This document shows, one piece after another, positions 23,470 to 36,900 of a stretch of DNA of 64,000 bases. Origin of the DNA: Gnetum montanum (Eukaryota; Streptophyta; Gnetopsida; Gnetales; Gnetaceae); NCBI GenBank assembly GCA_015680685.1, contig MNCI01022583.1, forward strand, positions 404,001-468,000, given 5' to 3'. Below the pieces are notes generated by a model, which was given only the letters and a program-made list of their open reading frames with translations, ran no database searches and had not been told where the DNA came from. The number at the start of each line of letters is the position of its first letter. The stretch's first letter is position 1. A program made the translations under genes and the position numbers.

Positions 23470-26400
23470 CTACTAGTAACTACACTGGGCCAACATAGTC
23501 CTGCCTACCTCTAGCATAGTTGACCTTTAAGGGCACTTTCCAAGACTTGGTATGGTCATTTTTGGACTTTTGATGATCTAAACAGCTAGCACAAGTGATA
23601 GATATGGAAAATTAGCAAGTTTTGGGCATCATTTTGGCCTCCCATAAGGTTGAAAATCTTAATTCCAAGGGTGACTACGTTGGGCTACAAAGCCTTAATG
23701 TAGTCATAATAAATGACTAAGTTTGGATGATTTCTAGGGTTGAAGTAGAGTGAAATTTTTAACTGGGGCCCATGGGGGCAAGGTTCTAGTCACTCTAGGT
23801 TAATTTTAGGCCATTCTGAGCTGCTTATTATTGGTTTTCATTACCACATTTTCTCTCCCCACTAGGACTATGCTGGCCCAGTGTAGTTCCTCACTTCCTC
23901 AACATATTTAGAAGTGGAAAATGAATTTTGGTTAGTTTCAAGGCTCAATCAATCATCTTAATTGGCTTCTAGGATCACTAGTATCGTCGGCTAGAGTTTT
24001 GATGCAAAATTACTAACTTTCATGCCTGTTTGGGCCTTTAATGGCTAGATATCATGGGACTACACCAAGCATCTAGTTCCCAGCATATTCAAGGATTCTA
24101 GATGGAGAAAGGCTGAAAAAGAATGAATTTTGGCTCGTTTTCTAGGGTTCCAAGGCTTAAGAATGCTCTAATAGGGTTTTGGATCTTTCTGGAAATTGAT
24201 TTGGATAGTTCTTTAGCTATTTTTATGATTTTGGAATGGACTACACTGGGATTGGATAGTGACTACACTAGCCTAGCATAGTCCCAATCCTCTCTAGTGT
24301 AGTTACATTCCAAAAGTTGCAAAAAATGAGTTTTAGTCTTGAAATCGACTCTAGCAATGTCCCAAAACTTCCAAAAGATGAGTTTTGAGTTATTTTTGAC
24401 AATTTATGGAGTGTTTTAGGTGGACTATGTTGGGCCTGGGCAAGGACTACATTGGCCCAACATAGTCCTAACCTCTTGTTAGTGGAGTGAGTTTAGAAAA
24501 ATAATGAAACAAGCAAGTTTTATAATCAAAATTGACTCTAGTGAGCTCTAAGAATCTTAGAAGCAAATTTTCAGTAATTTTGAATAATTTTTTGGTAAGT
24601 TTATGAGGATTAAACTAGGCCTAAAAGTGGACTACGTTAGCCTAATGTAGTCCTCACTCATCCTCAGCATAGTAAGATGGAAAGGGTTAAAAATGATGAG
24701 AAAAGTTGGGTTCCATGGCCAAACAAGCTCTAGTGAAGCTCTAGGTCTTGTTAGGAGGGAATTTGATGTCTTTTTTATTCATTTTAGATAATTTAGAATG
24801 GACTACACTAGGGATTGGGAGGGACTACATTGTCCAAGTGTAGTCATATTTCAAGCATCTAGAAATGGTGGAATTCAACTCAAATTGAAGGTCTAGAAGT
24901 CTTATTGTGTCCTAGAAAGGTCCTATAGTCAACAAAGATGTTTTCTAGATCATGTTTTGCTTGTTTAAAATATGAATCATGTTGAGCCTAGACTAGGACT
25001 ACACTAGCCCAGCGTAGTCCCATTCATTCCCATCGTAGTTTAGGTTTGTGATGATCAATGGAGGTTCACATGGTTGAAAACAGTGCTAACAAGGTTCTAG
25101 GGTCTTCTATCAATGAAAATAGACAATTTTGACAAGTTTTTTATTCAATTTTGAGGGACTAAACTAGGGCTAGAGAGGGACTACATTGGCCCAACATAAT
25201 CCTCACCATGCATCAATGTAGTCATGATGGAAGTGACTAGAAATGGCAAGAAATGGAGGTTTTGAAGCTACATGGGCTTGGACAAGGTTTTCTCAATAGT
25301 TTTTTGAGTGATTTTTGACCAATTCCATTAATTTTTTGGAGGACTACATTGGGCTTGGAACTAGACTATGCTAGCCCAATGTAGTCCTCATCTCCTTCAA
25401 CATAGTCCCATCCTAGGAGGTTAAAAAATACTGAAAAAATTTTAGGTTATGTAGTTAGACAACTCCAAATGACATTCTAGGGTTTTTAGGTGTCAATTTG
25501 GGTAGTTCTTAATATTTTTTACAAATCTTGAAGGGGAATACACTAGCCTGGAAGTGGGACTACCTTAGCCTAGCATAGTCCTCATCTCCCCCAATGTAGT
25601 CCAAATTTATAATGATCAAAATGGTGAGAAACCACAAGATCTGATGATAGAAAAATATAAATGAAGTTCTAGGATTCCTTCAAGGTTAATCTTCATGGTT
25701 TCTAATGGATTCTATTAACTTAAGATGGACTATGCTAGTTCCAGGCATGGACTATGCTAGCCTAGCATAGTCCTCTCCTATTTTTAATGTAGTCAGGTGA
25801 TGTGTTAAAATTGTGAAAAAATGCAAGTTTAGAGGTCATAGAGGCTTGGGCTAGTTTATTGGGCTTATTTACATGTGTCCTAGGTCACTTGGGATGGTTC
25901 TTGCATAGTTTTTAAGGGACTATGTTGGCCATGGGAAGGGACTACACTAGCCCAACATAGTCCCAATCTTCATCCAGCGTAGTCCAATTTGGGGTGGCCA
26001 AAAGGATGAAAATTGATATGATTTGACACTAGACTAGCTAGTACAAGGCTTTAGGATTGACTAGAGACAATTTTAGGTCTTTTATAATAGTTTTTTATCA
26101 ATTTTTTGTGGACTACATTGGGCTCTGGAGGTGACAATACTGGCCCAACATAATCCTCTCCTCCCTTCAACATAGTCCAATGTTGGAGATCTTAGAAAAC
26201 TTCAAAATATTGTAGGTTTCATGGTTATGTGGCCTCAAATGGCATTTTAGGATTTCTAGATGTTGATTTACATGGCTTTTCAACATATTTTATCAACTTT
26301 TGATGGACTACACTAGGCCTAGAGAGGGACTACACTAGGTCAATGTAATCTTTCACATCCCCCTAGTGTAGTCCATGTGATGGGTGTTAAAATTATGGAG

Positions 26401-27400
26401 AAACTAGTCTTCAAGGTTAGAAAAGTCTTAAAATGGGGTTTTATTGTTTTCAAATGTTGATTTTCTTTAGTGTTGGTCAATTTCATCCATTCTTAATGGA
26501 CTACACTAGCCTTGGGTAAGAACTATGCTAGGCCAACATAGTCTAGGTTAAGGTTGCCAAAAAGTGATATAAAAATGCAAGTTTCTTGAAGTTCAACATG
26601 TCTGAGTGGTGTTCCATGGTGTTCCAAAGGTTTTGTTAAGGTTTTATATGTCATTTTGTTGATTTCTGAGTGAACTATGCTGGGCACCTACTAGGACTAT
26701 GTTGGCCCACTGTAGCCTTCAAATTTCCAATGTGGTCCTATATGGGAGCAAATATTTGTGAGTTTTATTTGGATTTTTAGTCAATTGACAGGAATATAGA
26801 GGTTGCTAGGGGTCTTGGCAAGGTGTGGAGGCTCCAAAAGGTAGTTTAGGAGGTGTGTAAGGGTCAGTATGATGTCGAGTACCTCTAGAGCTTGTGACTA
26901 TGCTGGCCTAGCATAGTCCCTAGTCTTCCCTGGCGTAGTCATTATAGGAAGAAGGAAAAAGTGATGTCATCTACTACAATTGGCCATGTTCCAAGCTTAC
27001 CAAAAGCCCAAACAAGGGTTTGGGAAAATAGTGTCTTTATTGAAGGTCAATTATGGGTTGAATACATTGGAATTAGTGCATGGGATTACAGGATGCAATG
27101 TATGATATTGGACTATGCTAGGCAATGGTTAGGACTACACTAGCCCAATGTAGTCCTTCACTTCCCTCAATGTAGTCAATGTACAAACTTGATTTTTTTC
27201 ATAGTTGAAGTTCTTTTGATCAAGATTTAATGCTATTAGGGATTCTAGCTAGGGTTTGATGAGGTTGGATGGTCAATTTGGAGGCTTCTAAAGGTTGGAT
27301 GGGCTTCTAAAAGATGATCCCATCATTAACTACACTGGCAATGTCTTAGACTACATTGGCCTAGTGTAGTCCTTGGTCCTCAATCAATGTAGTCACAAAA
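23470..27400. repeat. Tandem array, about 190-bp period, with palindromes
   Basis: Twenty-one diverged monomers each carry an imperfect palindrome of about 25 bp built from GGACTACGCTGG and CCAGCGTAGTCC-like arms. Centres lie near 23490, 23685, 23877, 24068, 24272, 24456, 24641, 24833, 25007, 25190, 25376, 25569, 25761, 25951, 26145, 26338, 26533, 26705, 26906, 27144 and 27360. Steps are mostly 183-204 bp. Many monomers also carry a single forward arm upstream and a single reverse arm downstream. Variants of the arms (TACACTGG, TATGCTGG, TACATTGG) are what CpG decay of TACGCTGG would give. No frame stays open across units, so it looks non-coding. Confidence 0.85.
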
Positions 27401-27928
27401 CCTCTCATTCTTGGTCATATTCTAGGTTGTAGAGAATCAAATCTAGGTTCTGAAGAGATAGGATGGATGTGGGATGGAATTGGGAGCTGTCCATAGCTTC
27501 TTAGAGTGTCAACCCTAGCATAGTCAATCCAAAATACCAGTACTCCTAGCATAGTCCTAGTTTTCTATGCCATTCTTGGGAAAGTCTAACGTAGGACCCA
27601 ACAAAAAATAGAAACTTTTGAAAAAGCCTTATAAGAACCCCAACCTAGTCCTAATTTCCAATTTTTGAAATGATTCTAAAAAGGAAACTAGGGTTTTCTC
27701 TTGGACACTTGTTTTTTTAGTTAGTATAAATTTAGAAAGAACTTATAAAAAACATTGCTACTTCCCATTCCACCACCACTGCACCTAAGTGAGAGAGCTC
27801 TGCCACTATTGTTATTATCCACTGGCCTACCCAACATAGTAGTAGCCACCAGTGAACTACTACCAGTGTAGTCCATTCATTATTGTACCACTGTTAGCAT
27901 AGTTACTCTAGAAATTGAGATTTTTCAA
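27401..27928 (+). promoter_or_regulatory. Possible promoter/5' region of the antisense gene
   Basis: Residual single arms (CATAGTC, GTAGTCC) continue to about 27905. A TATA-like TATAAATT lies at 27725-27732, about 200 bp before the first plausible ATG at 27929. The placement suits a promoter for the plus-strand gene, but this is inference from spacing only. Confidence 0.35.
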
Positions 27929-30900
27929 GTGTCTCACTCTCTCTCTCAACATCATGATGAAGAAGACTACACTAACCTTGCATTGGAGGAGATGGATGCC
28001 AATACTAAAACCTTAGCATGTCTACCATGCCCAAGAATTGGACAAGGTTCCACCATAGTTTTTCCCAGGTACAACATTCATACCACTTTTCAATTCCATT
28101 TTGATTTCCATTTTCTAGTTCTTGTTCCGTTTTTTAGATCTATGCCTGTCTATTTGTTATTTTCAAATTCTATACAATATCCACTGTAGATCTCACTCAT
28201 GTTTATGCATTTTTTGACATTATTCTAGCTTTGGATTTTGGTCATGTTGAAGTTTGAATGCTTTTTCTATGAATTTCATGGGTTTCCAACTTTTTTCCCC
28301 CCAAAAAAAAAGCAATGCCACTTTTAGATTTTTCTCTAAGAAAATTATTGATTTTTTAATTTTTATAAGGCTATGAGGTTATTTTCTACTATTTTTTAGC
28401 AAACAATATTTTTAAACCATTCAATTTTTCTTTATGGATAATTTTCTACAATTGTTTCTATCAAATTGCATCAAGTGGGTTTCCTGTTCCAATGCCATTT
28501 TTAGCCTAAGTTATTTATATTTTGTATAGTGAACTACTAAGAAATTATATTTTATATTATTTTTTACTTTTAGTTTACAATTCAATGATCCCAAAAAATC
28601 TTGAATCACTAAATTTGGATAAATGGTTTGGCTATTACGGCCATTTCCATCCGCTTGCAAAAAAATGGGTTTTGGCATGATGGTCATGGTCAAGTAAATT
28701 GTGTAATTTTTTATGAAAATATAATTAATAATTTTTACATTTTCTTATCATGTGGTTTTATTCATTATTTTAAAATTACAACAACTATGGAATCATCAAA
28801 TTTTGTTGAGTGGTTAATTAGTTATGATTGTTTCCATTTACTCATGTGAAATCCTAGTTACAAGGCTATGATGCATTTACTCCTATGAAGACGGGTAATG
28901 TTAAGGTTGTGAAAAAAAAATTCGGTAAATGTTCCATGATCTTGGGGATATTTTAAGATGTTGGGAAGGTGTTAAAAATTATCTAGATGAAAAAAAATTT
29001 ATATTTTTATAAGTGTTTTCCTGTGGCCATTTTGGTCTAAAGTGTAAGGTTTCAGTTGTAAGCTTAGATCATCTTCTTGATTTTATAATAATTATTATTA
29101 TTTTATGTTATATGGTTGGGCCATTATCATGTTTGATATTTTTGATGTAGTTTTAGTTTTTAGCTCTAGTTTACATGGTCATGATGGTTGTATGTTGATT
29201 GTTACAAGGGTTTCTTGAAGCCCATCATTAGTGTTATAGATATGGTGGGGTTGCCATTTTGCATCCACCTCCTTGAGCCTACCTTCCAAGCTCCAAATAT
29301 GGAGTGGAACCATAGTGGGATATGGCTCAAGCTAGGGGCCAAAGACTTCCTTGCATACCTCTTATGTGACTTCATTGTAATGGTTTAGTCACACTTAACA
29401 ACTAAGGAGGCAACCATGATTCTAGAGACCATCCTACCTAGGTCCTCTAGTCTCATTATCAAGTTCTTAATAGATGAACCTAACACTCATACAAAGAAAA
29501 TGAAAAAATATGGCACTACTACTATGGGCTCTCACAAATTATCAAAATTTTGGGAGATGCCTAAATTCAGCCAATATAGTATGGACAACACTTTGATTAT
29601 TGGCCATCATGCATACACATTATTCCAAAATCCTCCTAGCACTGTTTATTATGTAGAGGGGTAAGTAAGGTTGTCTTTGGTTTTATAATTACTTTATTAT
29701 TTTACAGTTGTATACTTAGGTCATGACAATTTTTTTGGTGTTTCACTTGCTTACAAGTTTAGGATGAATGAGCAAGGTTTCATTAGAGGTGGCAACCTCT
29801 TACTATTAGCCCATATAGCTTTGAAGGTGTTCGCCAAAAGCCCAAATTTAAGGCTTGAAGTGTTGGAATAGATAGTAGGTGACCTTGAAAATAGCATTGG
29901 ACATCACCCTAAGGCTTATACGAGGTGCCAAAAGAATGGGACAATGGATAGTTGGTGGACTAATCCATCTCTTAATAACTTAGACATCAACTCATCCCCT
30001 AGGGCTTCTTAGATACCTGCATCTAATAGGTGAAGTGAGTATATTTACCTTGTTGATTTTAGGTTATTCTTATACTATTATTTTTTCTAGTTATTTTGGT
30101 TTTGGTTGTTGAAGTAGTCATTGTCAATTTTTGTTTTAACTTAGCTACATTTTTTTTCTAATATGCTTTACATGATGTACCTACACTAAGGCTAATAGTC
30201 TATCATTCATTATGTTGTAGAGGCTACTCCCTCAGCTGAAGTCACAGTTGTTACTTCAAGGTATACTAAGGAGATGCTAATCCTCAAGTTCAATGAGGTG
30301 GAATCCTCATAGGACTGGTTGTCAAACCATGTTCCCAATGTTATACATGCAAGGGTTATTCATTCAAGCCTATTTGACATCTTCATGACCCCAATCCCAA
30401 TCATTTCCACTACAAAGATGTTGAAAATTATTGGCTACTTTAGCAGAGTCAAGAAGTTCATCACCTAGGTTCATAGTGTGAACATTATTCTAGAGGTTAG
30501 TGCATCCACTTTCAGTGACCTCTTTAGTGTTATAAACAATGGCATGCCCATTATTACCAAAGTCATTAAGGAGGTAGATCACTGAGAGGAGGTAGAAGAG
30601 TGGCTAGGTACTCCTCATGGTAGCAAGGGATACCCTCCAAAAGAGAGCAAGTCATTGTTGATTACAAAAATGTATCCCTTATTTCGATCCCAAGAATTTC
30701 CTAAATTATTATCATAGGAGAGGTCTTAGGCATGAAGCAAGCTTAGGCCATGAAGTAGGTACTTACTAAAGGGACTCAATTTAACTAGGATACCCACCTA
30801 GTTTCTAGGCTTTAGAGTGAAATTCAAAAGCTTTGCATCAACCTCCACATGAAGTTCCATGTGCACTATGCACTCTTCGTGGCTTACCTTTAGAGGTTTG

Positions 30901-32810
30901 CAAAGTTCCTAGTGGTGAGACGGGGTGGACGATGGGTTATCCAAGATTCATCCTAGCTTACCAAACCTTGGGTCAATCTCCTTGCTCTAACCACATAGGC
31001 CTAGGATCCACCAAAAGTTGTGGGTGAGTCATTGTCCATCACTACCAATGATATGACTGATAGGCGTTGTATATCCCCTAACAGCATAGGGTTTGAACCT
31101 CTCATAGCACTAGCTACAACCAAGAAGGCTCAAAAGTTATGCAAAGAGGCTTAGGGAACATCTAGGGCTAAGTTTAAGAGGCCTTTAACTAATGAACCAG
31201 CACTAATGACTATAGAGCCTATGAAGAAGCAAAACCTAATTGTGAAACTTAAATATGTACATCATGAAGTTAGAGGTATGTTGTATCTTAGTTTTATTAT
31301 TTCATTAATTTATTTTGAAGTTTAAGTTAGTTACACATTTCCTTTTGGACAAAATGTGCTAAGTGTTTCTATGTACTCATGATTAATGTTCTTGCAGATA
31401 AGTAGCAAGAAAGGGTAGCTAGGGCTATAGCAATGACCGCTAAGGTAGAGTGAAGGTGTCAGGAGAAGGAGGAACTATGGCATCAAGAAGAGTAAATATT
31501 AAGACATTATGATGATGATGAGGTGCAAGATGAAGGCCTACCTCCTCTTCCTCCTATGGACCACTTTGATGCTATGTTAGAGGATCCTCAAATGAGTGAA
31601 CCTCCTATCGCCATACTAGAGGACCTACTAGGTATGTATGGTTTTTAATTTTAACTGGTGTACTTGTTATTTATTTTTTATTCATGTCTATCTTTTACCA
31701 TGGTTTTTGATTGCTTACTACGCTTTTGTAAACCAAGAACCATAGAAAAACTTTTCAACCTCCATCCTCCACATGCAACCATGGATGAAAATCCCTAAAA
31801 AAATTGAATTCATGTGGGGTGTAGCTAAAGACATGATTATCCAACTTCAATAGATAGCCCCTAAGATTGGTAAGATTTTTTAACTTATTTTTCCTTTATT
31901 ATTATTTATTTTATGTTTTTTTTTTTGTATTTTTGGTTGCACAATTGTTGTTGCTAAGTGATTCTATTTATTGCTTACAATGACTAAAATGAGATAGAAC
32001 CCTAACAAGCTAGTGAAGGTGGATGCATTACCTTCCTTACCTAGTAATTTGGAGAATGTTCCATGTAAGCTATATGAGGGTGCCACTGGATGTGCACTCT
32101 CATGTGCTAAGTCTTTGTGGAAGTGCAGACACTACAACAAGCTCCTATGGGAACAAGTTGTAGCATTAAGGGAGGAAAGTCAAAAGCTAAAAGTAAAGGT
32201 AATAGATCTCAAGGACTACAAAGACTTCATAGAAGTTCAAGCAAAAAACAGAGACTCCTTGCTCACCAAGGAGATAACCTAGGCTCATTATCAGAGCGTA
32301 GTTCAAGATAAGGTTGTCCTTGCTAGACAAGTAGTAGAGTAAAAGCTTCAAATCAATCTCATCAACCCCAAGGCTAGTGAGTGAAAAGACTATTGTAGTT
32401 TGGTCCTTGAGTGGGATTATACACAAAAGAACCACAAATAGATATACAAGTTTGAATGGGATGCCTACCTCAACTAGCTAAAGGATGAATCCATGAACCA
32501 ACAAAATATCAAATTGTTCATGATGGATATCAATGCAAAGGTCTATGAGATGTTCACAAAGAACATGGTTGTGGATAACTCCCCTACTCATTAGGCCACT
32601 ACTACATAAGGGGAAACATCCATTGCCATGTTCTCACATGAGCCCCTTGCATGGATCAACATTGACAAGACTAATATCCTAACAACTATTAATCTTAGGG
32701 ACCCAGACTAGATCCACATGTCTAAAGACCAACTCCTCCACCTTTTAGAGGTTGGCCTTTAGAACTTCCCAAAAGAACATGTGGTTCTAACACCATCTTA
32801 GGTTTGCTAG
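27929..32810 (+). pseudogene. Antisense degenerate gene inside the giant element
   Basis: Plus-strand coding-like blocks opposite to gag-pol: an acidic start (MSHSLSQHHDEEDYTNLALE, 27929); blocks at 29188-29390, 29416-29660 and 29758-29870 (MNEQGFIRGGNLLLLAHIAL); 30230-30700 (VSASTFSDLFS, EWLGTPHGSKGYPPKESK); 31100-31275; an acidic Pro-rich block at 31490-31630 (PPLPPMDHFDAMLEDP); and a coiled-coil-like block at 32013-32480 (VVALREESQKLKVKVIDLKD). Between them are intron-like gaps with GT...AG ends, for example 31276-31397 (GTATGT...TTGCAG) and 29661-29757. I do not recognise the protein. Tat-lineage elements are known to carry antisense genes, which is the closest precedent. Stops and frame breaks occur in most blocks. 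Confidence 0.55.
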
Positions 32811-33296
32811 GTTTTTGCTTGTAGTTTTTGTTTTACTTAAGTTATTTATTTTTTCCTTATGTGCATTGGTAACTAATTATTTTTATGTTATCTTATCACA
32901 AACACTAGACAATACAGTAGCCCCAACAACAAAGATAAAGATGATCCCCCAACCCCTCCTACAGATGCCACTTAGTTCCCCTAGTTGCCCTTTTAGTTGT
33001 TTTAATTTCATGTTGATGATGATGCATGGCTAGTGTTAGCCAAAACAATTTGTTTTTTTTTATGGTTTACTTGGCTATGTTTATGATATTATGGATACTT
33101 TAACTTTAATCTTAATTTTAAATTTTAAGTTTTAATTCTGGTTATGATGTCATAGCGTTATTGATTGTGTTTATATTATGGTTCTACTATGTTTTGGCTA
33201 CTTTGGCTAGATTCGATTGTCAAGTGATAGAAGGTTAAAATGGCCATGTAACAAAATCAGAAACTAAAGTGAAAATGAGGTGTAAAGTTGTTTACC

Positions 33297-33390
33297 AGTT
33301 TAAGGCTTTGGCGGTCCATGCGGTATCTTGCCAATTCAAGGCCATGGCAAGCCATGATGCCAGTTTAAGATCTTATCAAACCATTGCAAT
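33297..33390. repeat. Second copy of the 29-bp minisatellite
   Basis: Three units with anchors AGTTTAAGGC (33297), AATTCAAGGCC (33333) and AGTTTAAGAT (33362). The unit and the preceding ATGGCCATGTA match the array at 19316. No integrase end precedes it here, unlike at 19487. Confidence 0.75.
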
Positions 33391-33980
33391 GCATAAAAGA
33401 GAATAGATTTCTTTTGTATATTTTATGTTTTATAAATTTTTATGGCTTTTTCAATTTTAAACTTTTCATGGCATTTTTTGGCTTTTTTCAATCAAAAAAG
33501 AAAAAAACTTCAAAAGTAATATAATGTAAAGTAATAGTAAAATTTGAGCAAAGGCCAAATAAACAATTCAACGTAAAAGAAAACAAGGCCACAAATACTA
33601 AAGCAAGTAAAGTATAAAAGAGGCTATTGAGTTATGTGTACATATAAGTACAAAGTTGTAAGCACATAGGATGTGGGAAGGATTAGGAGGATACCTCACT
33701 TGTATAAGTGCTTCCTCATCTTCAAGAGATTGGGAAACACATATGGCCTATTTTGCACTAGTTTATACTATCCATCTCCTTCATTAACAATGTTGAAGGG
33801 GAGCTCTCCCCTATGATGCATCAACAAGCTTCTCATTGTTCATTTTGGCCTCTTTAGCTCCATTCTCATCTTTGATTTTATGGCTAATGATAGGGGTTTC
33901 TTCCTAAAATTCAACTTTGGACCCTTGCTCTACATCAACATTGTTAATAGCTAATGGACCTATGCTTCCACTATGAATAA
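33391..33980 (-). other. Stretch between minisatellite and protease, unassigned
   Basis: A T-rich segment (33400-33500), then an A-rich one and a short minus-strand coding-like tail near 33900. In a normal element reverse transcriptase would follow the protease here; none is visible. Confidence 0.45.
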
Positions 33981-34345
33981 CTATTTCACCTCCCTCATAA
34001 GATAGGTGAATCTCTTACTGAATGGATGAAGAAAACCCACAATTATGCTAGCCAAAATCTTCCTAGGATAAGGTTGAATGCTAGTGTCTCCTCTACTACC
34101 AAGAAATCTACCATTGTGGGGAATTTCTCCCCTAAAGTCTAGAGAAATGGAATCCTTGACTACAACCCATGATCCATTAAAGGATTTGAGGACTAAGGTC
34201 ATCCTATGTTACATTTGTTTGGTTAGGCGCAAGCATTCAACAATGATATAGGATATGACATCAGTTTTTGCCCCATCATCTACGTGCACCCTATGTACTT
34301 TATACTATCTCACTTGTATGGTTATAAAGAGAGGTGCCCTAGTTA
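33981..34345 (-). pseudogene. Ty3 aspartic protease of the giant element, degenerate
   Basis: Around 34290-34250 the minus strand reads VHVDDGAKTDVISY, the D-x-G-A active-site loop of a retroelement aspartic protease (DDGA codons at 34269-34280). It is followed, after a stop, by MTLVLKSFNGSWVVVKDSIS, matching the usual continuation of a hydrophobic strand and a FNGS-like turn. A second block runs to 33981. The protease would cut Gag-Pol in the particle. Stops lie before and after the loop, so it is inactive. Confidence 0.75.
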
Positions 34346-34355
34346 CTTTGCTATT

Positions 34356-36900
34356 TTAGGGGTTTGTCTTGACTTTGCTCTCATGAAATACCAATGATGT
34401 TGACTTTGATTCCTTTGGTGAAGAGGGTACCATGACTGCATGGATAGACTCTTCATTAGTGCAGACATCCTCGCTAACAAGAATGGAGGTCAACATCTTA
34501 ACCAATGCCTCATGATGAACAGTAGAAGTCATGACTAGGTCATACAAGCTCAAGGTAGTGTTCTTGTGTTTGAGCAATTACTTGACCTATTCCACTACAT
34601 TGAGGAAGTCCTTGATTTTATTTGTTGATTTGTTTTTTTCTTCTTTTTTGACATCCTCCATGCACCACAAAATACATACTTCATGCTTGGGCTATTTTTG
34701 AGGTGTAGCTTCTCTCTTTTCTTCCTCAAGTTTTGGTTCTTCCTATGGTTTACTTGTTGAAGTAGCTTAGGTTGCAGAAGTCATAGGAATAGCTAAAATG
34801 GAAGTGGACTTTTGCAAGCCCATTTCCTGCCCTAACTTGGTCTCCCTATCAGTGTTATTTTTGGCTTTTTGTGCAACCTTCTTCCATTGTTTGGTTAAGG
34901 ATTTCTTACTATCCCTAATTGGTTGTAAGCAAAAAGACATTGCATGAGCCACCACAAGAGGTTGTTGTTCAATTGTTTAGGTAGTTTGGGTTATAGCGGG
35001 CTGGGGCACCCTAATCACAAACGGCTCTTTGAAGGACACTAGTGATGGTACCCTTAGAATAAAGGGGGTCCTTGAGCTAGCGAAAGTTGAAGGACCCCTT
35101 TCATTGTAAGGAGGCACCCTGATCACAAATGATTTCCTCACAGACCTTTGGTTGTTGTCAACATTGAATGCTACTATGGTGTATGGGCTATTGTTGGCAT
35201 TTAAGGGATCCTTGTACACATGCATCAATTGATTCTAAGGCCTAACAGGTTTGGACGTATCCAATACCAATTTACACCTATCAATCATCTTTTGCAGGTC
35301 ATCTTTAAGCACAAGGAAAAAATTGGTATCATGGCTTCGCAACTAATGATAATGATAGAAGAAGTCAAGCTTAAAGTATTTGGGCATTGGAAGAACATCC
35401 TTAGTTGTCCAAGCAAGACCCTTTGATATTTCACATAACCGATCATGCCTCTTATGGGTAATCTTGAACATCTGCATGTATTGAATTCTTTTACTTTTAA
35501 TAGTTGGTCCAAAAGCTCTAATGGCTTGAGGGGTAACTGGGTATAGTTGAACTATTCTTTTCATGTAAAGTTAGGCCTAGAGGCAATCAATGCAGTGGCT
35601 CTAGAGGTTGACAATTGATTGTTGTTGTTGGAAATAGGGGCCTTGGGTTGATTATTCTTTGGCAATTGGTTGGTTGATTTATTTTCCTTGGTTATGGTTG
35701 CTATGGATATGTTGTTCTACCTATCCTTCTCCTTGTCTTTATGCACATGTTGGTTCTTATATGTCATGTAGGCAGGATCATGGCTAGCTTTTGTGACATC
35801 TTCTATATTCTTAGTCTGGGTAAAGGCTTGACTAAGAGACCATGGATCTAGGTAGTATAATTTCAACTTTATGAAGTCGTTAACCACCCCCTTAAAGATA
35901 GATAACAAATGCATTTAAGCTATCAGCTTTGGTATCTCGTTAAGTATAGCATTCCATCATTAGATGAACTTCTACACAAGCTCAAGGAATCCTTGCTTGA
36001 CCATCATCAGTTGGTCAAGTGTGATATCAAGTTTCAAGTTATACTTGAAATGGTTAACAAACTACAAAATTAGTTCATCCAAAGAGGATATGGATTCTAT
36101 TGGCAAGGGAGGCTACTAGTCAAGCACTTTTCAAATCAAAGACATAAGAAATATTTACATAATATTATGTAGTCATGCCTAAAATAGCAAACACTCGGAG
36201 TGGAAAGTGATCAAGTGAGCATTTTAATCACATTCATCATTGTATTTGGTGAACTATGGCATAGGCACACTAGAAGGAAGAGTTAGCAGTGGGACTATAG
36301 GACTAATGGGATCATCTTGGTAGAAGTCCATTATCTTCACAATCTAAAGGGCTACGGTATAAGCTATGAGGCTTGTGATCTGGCTATTGGTTAAGGCATC
36401 AAAGGCAAAGGCTGAGTTACTATAGTGCCTAGTGGATTAAACAAAGAGAATGAGGTTTGTGCAAGTATCTAAGGCATAAAGGGAATGAAAGAGGTATGTG
36501 ACCCCTGGGTTTCTTGAAGTCCCATGGTGAACCTCATCTAGATGGTAGGAGGGTTAGTTGTAGTGATAATCATTAATTATGGTTGCACAATCTACAGCTG
36601 TGTAGCAAATGTTATGAATGAGTGGAAGGTTGTGGATTGTGGCACCAAGTGTGTTTGGTGCACGGCTATGATGAGTGTAGGCCCAAACATGACTATGGTA
36701 GGAACGAAGGTAATGGGATGTGTATAGAGAAAGATACAAAGGACGTAGAGGTGGGCATTGTGGCCTTGGGGATCCCTTATTGAAAAAGCCCTTCCAAAAA
36801 GTTCTTAGGCTTGAACTCTACCCCGAATTCATCTTCTTCCCCCGATTGTCCATTGGAGGTAGCCTTCTAGTTGTCCTTGTCAACCTTAATCAAGAGGAGT
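34356..36900 (-). pseudogene. gag: Degenerate gag of the giant element
   Basis: The best capsid-like segment lies at about 36120-35720: FVNHFKYNLKLDITLDQLMM and VKQGFLELV, then FKGVVNDFIKLKLYYLDPWS and QAFTQTKNIEDVTKASHDPA. These match the pattern of retrotransposon gag cores. Weaker pieces follow in minus order: RHDRLCEISKGL near 35430 and LYDLVMTSTVHHEALVKMLT near 34530, which in Tat-like elements precedes the protease. It sits between the 5' LTR and the protease, as expected. Many stops and frame changes; the N-terminal limit is approximate. Confidence 0.65.
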
